A DNA stretch of 64,000 nt. Source: Colletotrichum lupini. Lineage: Eukaryota; Ascomycota; Sordariomycetes; Glomerellales; Glomerellaceae. The DNA lies in contig NC_064676.1 in assembly GCF_023278565.1 (NCBI RefSeq), forward strand, positions 7,626,001 through 7,690,000. The letters run 5' to 3'. The notes below the pieces were generated by a model. That model ran no database searches and was not told the DNA's origin. It saw nothing but the letters and a program-made list of their open reading frames with translations. This document shows positions 59,024 through 64,000 of the stretch, one piece after another. The translations under genes were made by a program, and so were the position numbers. Each line of letters begins with the position of its first letter. The stretch's first letter is position 1.

Positions 59024-60352
59024 TCAAAGTCCGGACATGGAAAGTCCAGGACTGTCACTTACCTCTGCAACCACATCGTAGCACATGGCCCATTTTGTGA
59101 ATTGTGGCGTCCTAGTTGGAGCATTCGCATCCATCTCAATGCTTTCCCAGTCCGTTGGGTGGCCAGTGAAACCCCCAGCTAGGAGTTTCTCATCCCTAGC
59201 TTCTTGCTCTGGCCCATCAGGAAGGGTGAACAAGACAATGTTCTCATGGCCGACATCAAACATCTTTTCAGCGCGTGGCTTTCTAAGAGCCTCCCATTTC
59301 TTCAAAGTAGCACCCAGTTTGTCTTGACTATCACACCAGCGAAGGGCTGTTCTGAGGGCTAAGCCGTCCTCGATGCCTTGGCTCACCCCTTGGGCAGTAT
59401 GCGGCAACATGGCATGCGCAGCATCCCCTAGAAGAAGACACCGTCCGTCAAATCCTAACCAGGTCTCCATCTTTGGTGCTGTGGTAATGTGCCACTTGTC
59501 GATAGGGTAACCCCCACGTATTACACATTCGATGTAAGCACGCAGCGGCGCCCCGAACCCCTTGAACATTTCGCGGATCTCTTCAGGGTTGCCATCCGAG
59601 TTCCAGGTTCCACCCAGATCCGCGTCGGCGGATGGCAGCCCGTAATGAAGACTGCATAGAAGGATGCGAACGGTACCATGAGCAGTCGGCCGACCGACGC
59701 AGTAAAGCCCGGGACCGAATATGAGATGGTGTGAGCAAGCGCCAAGCGGAGCGGCGACTGGGTCGTTCTGCACGCTGGCGATGTCAACCTCTGTCTGAAA
59801 TATGCATTCGGTTGTTACTGTGGCATCCACGTTTTGTCCGGGGAACATGAGCTCCCGGACGCGTGACTTGATGCCATCAGCGCCAATCACAATATCAGCC
59901 TCGTAATGGCTGCCATCCTCCACAACCATGCGAAGTTTGCCGCTTTTCTCGTTGATGATTTTGGCAACGTTCTTATTGAACAGATAGTTGGCTCCTGCGG
60001 CAATGGCAGCGTCGTAGGTTATTCGCTGCAGTGATGGCCTATCGGTAGGCTTCCGGACCGTCCCGGTGGGAATTGCCTTTGTGACCGTGAACGGCTCATC
60101 GTCCTTATATCTCCAAAGGATGTCACTGACGGTTTCCACAGACACCTTGTCCAGAGATTCTGTGATGCCAATCAGGCTCAGGCATTTCACAGCGGAAGGT
60201 TGTACGATGAGATTCCCTCCCCGTGTTTGAAGTCGAGAGCCGCGTTCGAGTACGGTCACCTGGTGCCCGTCAGAAGCCAGTGCCGCCGCTGCCGTGTTTC
60301 CGGATGGCCCCGCTCCAACGATTAATATCGTAAACGAAAGTTGCGAGGACAT
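59024..60352 (-). CDS. FAD-dependent aromatic-ring-type monooxygenase
   Basis: 442 residues as one open frame from the ATG at 60352. Group A flavoprotein hydroxylase: dinucleotide-binding Rossmann motif VGAGPSG at residues 12-18 followed by the Glu/Arg of VLERGSRL, the DG motif VIGADGIKSRVRE (about 155-167), and the second FAD motif LLLGDAAHAMLPHTAQG (about 305-320). It resembles salicylate hydroxylase-like and PHBH-fold enzymes that use NAD(P)H and O2 to hydroxylate small aromatic or polyketide substrates; the substrate cannot be deduced. A strong donor (GAG then GTAAGTGA) sits at 59062, eleven codons before the stop. The true C-terminus may therefore be spliced, for example to an acceptor near 58,964, giving a different tail. 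No biosynthetic cluster partner is visible nearby, so detoxification or catabolism is as likely as secondary metabolism. Confidence 0.88.
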   Translation of the reverse strand: MSSQLSFTILIVGAGPSGNTAAAALASDGHQVTVLERGSRLQTRGGNLIVQPSAVKCLSLIGITESLDKVSVETVSDILWRYKDDEPFTVTKAIPTGTVRKPTDRPSLQRITYDAAIAAGANYLFNKNVAKIINEKSGKLRMVVEDGSHYEADIVIGADGIKSRVRELMFPGQNVDATVTTECIFQTEVDIASVQNDPVAAPLGACSHHLIFGPGLYCVGRPTAHGTVRILLCSLHYGLPSADADLGGTWNSDGNPEEIREMFKGFGAPLRAYIECVIRGGYPIDKWHITTAPKMETWLGFDGRCLLLGDAAHAMLPHTAQGVSQGIEDGLALRTALRWCDSQDKLGATLKKWEALRKPRAEKMFDVGHENIVLFTLPDGPEQEARDEKLLAGGFTGHPTDWESIEMDANAPTRTPQFTKWAMCYDVVAEVSDSPGLSMSGL

Positions 60353-61009
60353 GTTGAGTTACTTAGTATTGATCGGTCGTTGACGACACCTCGGCCGATC
60401 ATAGATGGCGGTTTTAACTCACAATAAGCGGCGTACATTGCGTGCAAGTTGTTGGGAGGCCGTAACTAAAGTACTCTGTATGCAGCCTGTGTTTAGTCGG
60501 CACGGTCTGCTCATTAGCCGAAGCCCGTCGAGACAGGGTCGCCAGTACGATTAAACTTTGGGATTGAGTTGTACTAGCCACCGTAGATAGAGACCAACTA
60601 GTATGGCAGGTGAAATTGCAGTTTACCACATGCCTAAATGACAATGACTGTTACCGATAGCCCACAATAACCACACCAAAATTCCTCCTACCTGCTCAAT
60701 TATCACTGCCCATTCGCTCACTACCTCTGAGTCTCTCAAGATTACGATTGTGTTGGAGGTTGTCTCCCTCACAATCCTGCGCCGGGATTAGGCCCGGGGT
60801 TCACCCGCCCATGTAATGCACCGCACCGGGCCGAGCGGGTCTCCGTACACCCGGCATAGAGCCCGAAGAAGGCTTCAAGCTCACTCTCTTGTGAACCTTT
60901 GAGCCTGCGTTACGCGATCTTGAACAGGCAAATTACTGAGCTGCATCCCCACAACCAGTCGAGTTTCGGCGCTTCTCCATGTTGGCCGCATCCGGATACG
61001 CGTATATAT

Positions 61010-61056
61010 GATACTTTTCGGGATAGAGAGAACCAAGCCGACTTGTTCAATCATCC
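61010..61056 (+). repeat. Dispersed repeat block, copy 2
   Basis: 44 of 47 bases match copy 1 (57,657-57,703). On the minus strand both copies encode MIEQV.L.LSIPKSIIYTR. Flanks beyond the block do not align obviously. Confidence 0.85.
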
Positions 61057-61471
61057 TGCGAGCTACTGATTGGGCCCCATACCTTCCTACGCTTTTGATC
61101 GGCACGTTTCTACCAAACAAGAAATAAACTTCCAGATCGAAGGTCACGTCAACGGCTTCAGTTGTCGGGTGCATGAAGTAAGTCGTTGTAGTACCAGTAA
61201 TCCAGGCAAACTGGGTCAAGCACAAAGAAGTAATAAATGGCTATCCTATGCGTCTGTGATTCCTCGAGATGAGTCCGAATTGCAGTGAACTTTCGCCCGA
61301 TTCTGCCCACCCACTGCTTGCCACCAACGTGGCCATTGGTCGAGGGTGTCGGCCTGGCCTGCAGGCTGACGAGCGAGCCTTTTCGTAGTCCTTGGTAGGA
61401 AACAAAATCGAAGTGTATAAACATGGCCCACAGCGAGCTATTCCTTGCTGTAATATGTGAAGCCGTCGAGG

Positions 61472-61492
61472 GGAGTTAAGATTGCTGTGAAG
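61472..61492 (+). repeat. Third copy of the GGAGTTAA element
   Basis: GGAGTTAAGATTGCTGTGAA(G), identical over 21 bases to copy b at about 58,177. It lies 39 bp before the left end of the MITE-like element. Confidence 0.75.
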
Positions 61493-61530
61493 GACTGGGC
61501 TGTGCGGGGTAGTCGCCATGTGATTTGGCA

Positions 61531-61821
61531 TAGTGAGGTGCCAAAAGTTCGTGTACACCCCACCATTATCCCCAATTGCCCAACCTCCTGCATTTTCACC
61601 ACCATACTTCGACTGGCATCACAAGTGCGGTCATCGCCGTCCGCTGGATCTCTATAGGTTCATAGTTAGCCCTATGGCTTCCTATTATTCGAGAGCAAAA
61701 AGCGTGTAAATTGGCCTCCATTTGCTAAAGATGTGGGATGTAGAAGGAAAAGAGATGTTGAGGAGAAAACGTGTCGGCACGCGTGTTAGTAGGGTGTACA
61801 CGAACTTTTGACACCCCACTG
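61531..61821. mobile_element. MITE-like element with about 30-bp terminal inverted repeats
   Basis: The left end (61,531-61,566) reads TAGTGAGGTGCC, then AAAAGTTCGTGTACACCC. The reverse complement of the right end (61,787-61,821) reads CAGTGGGGTGTC, then AAAAGTTCGTGTACACCC. Core identity is 18 of 18; the few differences in the flanking arm are transitions. TA follows the right end (61,822-61,823), but the left flank is CA, so a TA target duplication is only half preserved. The 220-bp interior has no open frame of note. Size, inverted ends and TA suggest a non-autonomous Tc1/mariner-type element (inference). Confidence 0.75.
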
Positions 61822-64000
61822 TACGTCCTGTCGCGTCCACCGCAGTCTGCCCACGTGTAGAGAGCTATCCCTCAGTATTTAACAGCACTCCCCGTACCTG
61901 AGAGCTGTCTCATCTGTGCAGCCTTTGGGTTCATTCGAGGTAAAAGCGGGGCTCGGTGTATGTTATTGGATATTCTCGGCTGGAGGGCGTGGTTCTATGC
62001 GTGAAAGTGAGGCAATCGACACATTTTTGCATTTGTTAAGGACGAGCACGCAGTGATCGCCACACGTTGGGCAGAGAGTAGGCCTATCTAGTTGTACGAC
62101 CACCAATGCTTGCACGATTATTGTAAAGTAATGTGCCAATGGGAAGAATACTATAAGATATTCTTCGGTAGCTGAAAAGGATATATGCAGCCAAGGCTGA
62201 TGAAATACCAGGCACCAGCTCGGTGGCAAGTCAAATTTCTGTTGCGTTCGAGATCTCTTTCAATCGTTTGACTTGCTGCGAGACACCTTAGAGCTTTGTT
62301 GAGGGGAGTCGCTCGAGACCAAGTAGATTGGCGAAGTGGTTCAAACTCATTCAACCAAGCTTGAGCAGGTCAATTGGCTTTATGGGGCTCGTAGATACAC
62401 GCGTACTCTGTAAGCAGTCCAAAGACATCACATGAAACACGTGAGAAAGAGAGTGGCACTTCTACTGCGCCCGAAGTTCTGGATTCAACCTACCTGCTTT
62501 GAGGGGTCATTCGAGTGTGTTTCTCCCGCAAAGAATTGATAGACCCCGCTGCCGTAAATGGTTCATCCAGAGAGGTTGGTAAAGCATAATATCAACTCAA
62601 CTTGATCGTGAGCGAGAAGAAATATCAGTATGATTTCTTGTTCTCTCATGATGGGTTAATTCTGCTGTGAATGTCGCCGTGCTCGGTTTACCCGTTAAGA
62701 CAACGCTGGCCAGTCTGTAGTGAGCTATCACCAGGCTGGCTAGCCCCGAGGGCGTGCAGCTGACTGTCCTCCGGCTCTGCTAATGGGAGTACGCCATGAA
62801 ACAAGAGGTGCCCCAGTTGTTGGCAAATGGCTCACGTGAGAGGACGTTGGATCGCATAGTGTAGTGTAACTATCACCCACAAATCTTTTGGACGGAGTGG
62901 ACATTCTTAGATTCGGCATAGAAGAAAGCTTATGACTTTATATATCATCTTACAAACAGTACCACGGCACCTCATGGGGACGTTAGCTAAAGCGAGTCTT
63001 TCCCAGGAGTCTTCACAAATTAGAGTAAACTGAGGAAGGAATTTGAGGCCTTGAAAGTCACCGATAGCTCGACCGGCGGTGTGGGTCCAAGCCCCCGAGC
63101 CGCTCCGTCATCTCAATTTGGAAACGCCGAAGACACGGCAAATGGTGCCGATTTCCCACTCTCATGGCCCTAAGCTTATTGGAAGTTTCTAATTGAAGGG
63201 GATTTCTTAGTGATGTAGTCAAGATCTGGCGAACTCCGGAAAATGAGTACCACTAAGTTACACGGAACGATCATAGTTTAAGTAGCGAAGTCTATGGATT
63301 AGAAGAAGCCCTGGCTAGGAAGATGAAAGTAGGAAGAGTCGTCGGCAATTCCTTGTGAGCTGTAGGAACTATCAGGCATGCCAATTTCAGATAAACTCCT
63401 AATCCAAAAGGCAAAATTTAACCATGACGTCTAGCTAGAGAGCGGTGGAATCTTCGTTTCTGGTGATGGCGGGTTAGCGCCGAGGGGCTGGCCTGAATCT
63501 ACCAAATGAAAGAGCACTGGCGAGCTATTCATACCTTCGCATCTATTACTGAGGCTCCATACTTTACCAACTAAGAAGAAGACCAAGCCACACAAAGCTC
63601 CGCAGTCTTCTCGTAACTTTCGCACTTTAGCCACTGGCCTCGGTCCGCGTATTCGGTGAGTGTACCAAAGTCGAGTCCGAGGCCCTCGCGTTTCTCGGGT
63701 GAATCCACTCAAGATTGTCAACTCCGGCTTGGTTCATTTGCAAACTCGAATCAGGGACGACGAGTACGGCATGAAATCTGGGAATATTCAAAGCCACGGA
63801 AGAGAAGACGTTTGTATAACGCTAAGGTATTTGATCGCCTTCATTTCATTCTGTCTCTCACTCTAGCAACACGTTCGCTTGCCTCACCTTTGTCACTCCT
63901 TTTCATTTTCCATTCAGCTCATATAACACCACAGCCATGCTGATGTCATCTAATACAGGAGCCCGGCTAGCTGGTATTATTTTCTGCCTATTGAGCTCAG

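Larger units (their letters stand above)
60353..64000. other. Gene-poor right end with transposon relics
   Basis: 3.6 kb with no supported gene. It contains dispersed-repeat copy 2 (61,010), the third GGAGTTAA copy (61,472) and the MITE-like element (61,531-61,821). From 61.9 kb to the end there are many short frames in all phases and AT-rich patches; I recognise nothing in them. Confidence 0.55.

Overview
The window looks like a filamentous ascomycete (Pezizomycotina, probably Sordariomycetes). Pointers are short GT-AG introns with CTRAY-type branch sites, a WD40 Cmr1 homologue, an Mtf2-type mitochondrial protein, an ATG26 sterol glucosyltransferase with GRAM-PH-GRAM-GT order, and an FCP1 and a GRIM-19 of typical filamentous-fungal sequence. 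The class is an inference from protein style, not from a marker gene.

Region 1 (1-25.8 kb, minus strand) is almost entirely one gene. A 95-codon first exon with a signal peptide is followed by a 61-bp intron and a second exon of at least 25.4 kb. That exon stays open to the window edge, giving at least 8,579 residues with no stop. It consists of roughly 200 tandem units of 35-50 residues, Thr/Ser/Pro/Gly-rich, in at least six sub-families that look like descendants of one adhesin-type repeat (compare yeast flocculin and Candida ALS repeats). The C-terminus lies outside the window. About 2.7 kb away and divergently oriented is a small Cys- and Thr-rich protein with a signal peptide and a GPI-type tail, so this end is a cell-surface locus. 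The giant gene is the strongest candidate here for something undescribed.

Region 2 (30.9-42.7 kb) holds housekeeping genes. A divergent pair encodes the two subunits of pyridoxal 5'-phosphate synthase (SNO/PdxT glutaminase, spliced, minus; SNZ/PdxS, plus). These are followed by an intron-containing tRNA-Phe(GAA), an Mtf2-like mitochondrial protein divergent from a CMR1 homologue, and a spliced, secreted DUF3237-type protein.

Region 3 (45.7-57.5 kb) has three plus-strand genes: ATG26/UGT51 sterol 3-beta-glucosyltransferase (four exons), FCP1 RNA polymerase II CTD phosphatase (single exon), and the complex I subunit GRIM-19/NDUFA13 (three exons with long introns).

Region 4 (57.5-64 kb) is gene-poor and looks accessory. 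It has one FAD-dependent monooxygenase, dispersed repeat fragments, and a 291-bp MITE-like element with near-perfect terminal inverted repeats. Several kilobases hold nothing I can call coding. All exon boundaries were read by eye from splice signals and reading phase; no alignment or RNA evidence was available.
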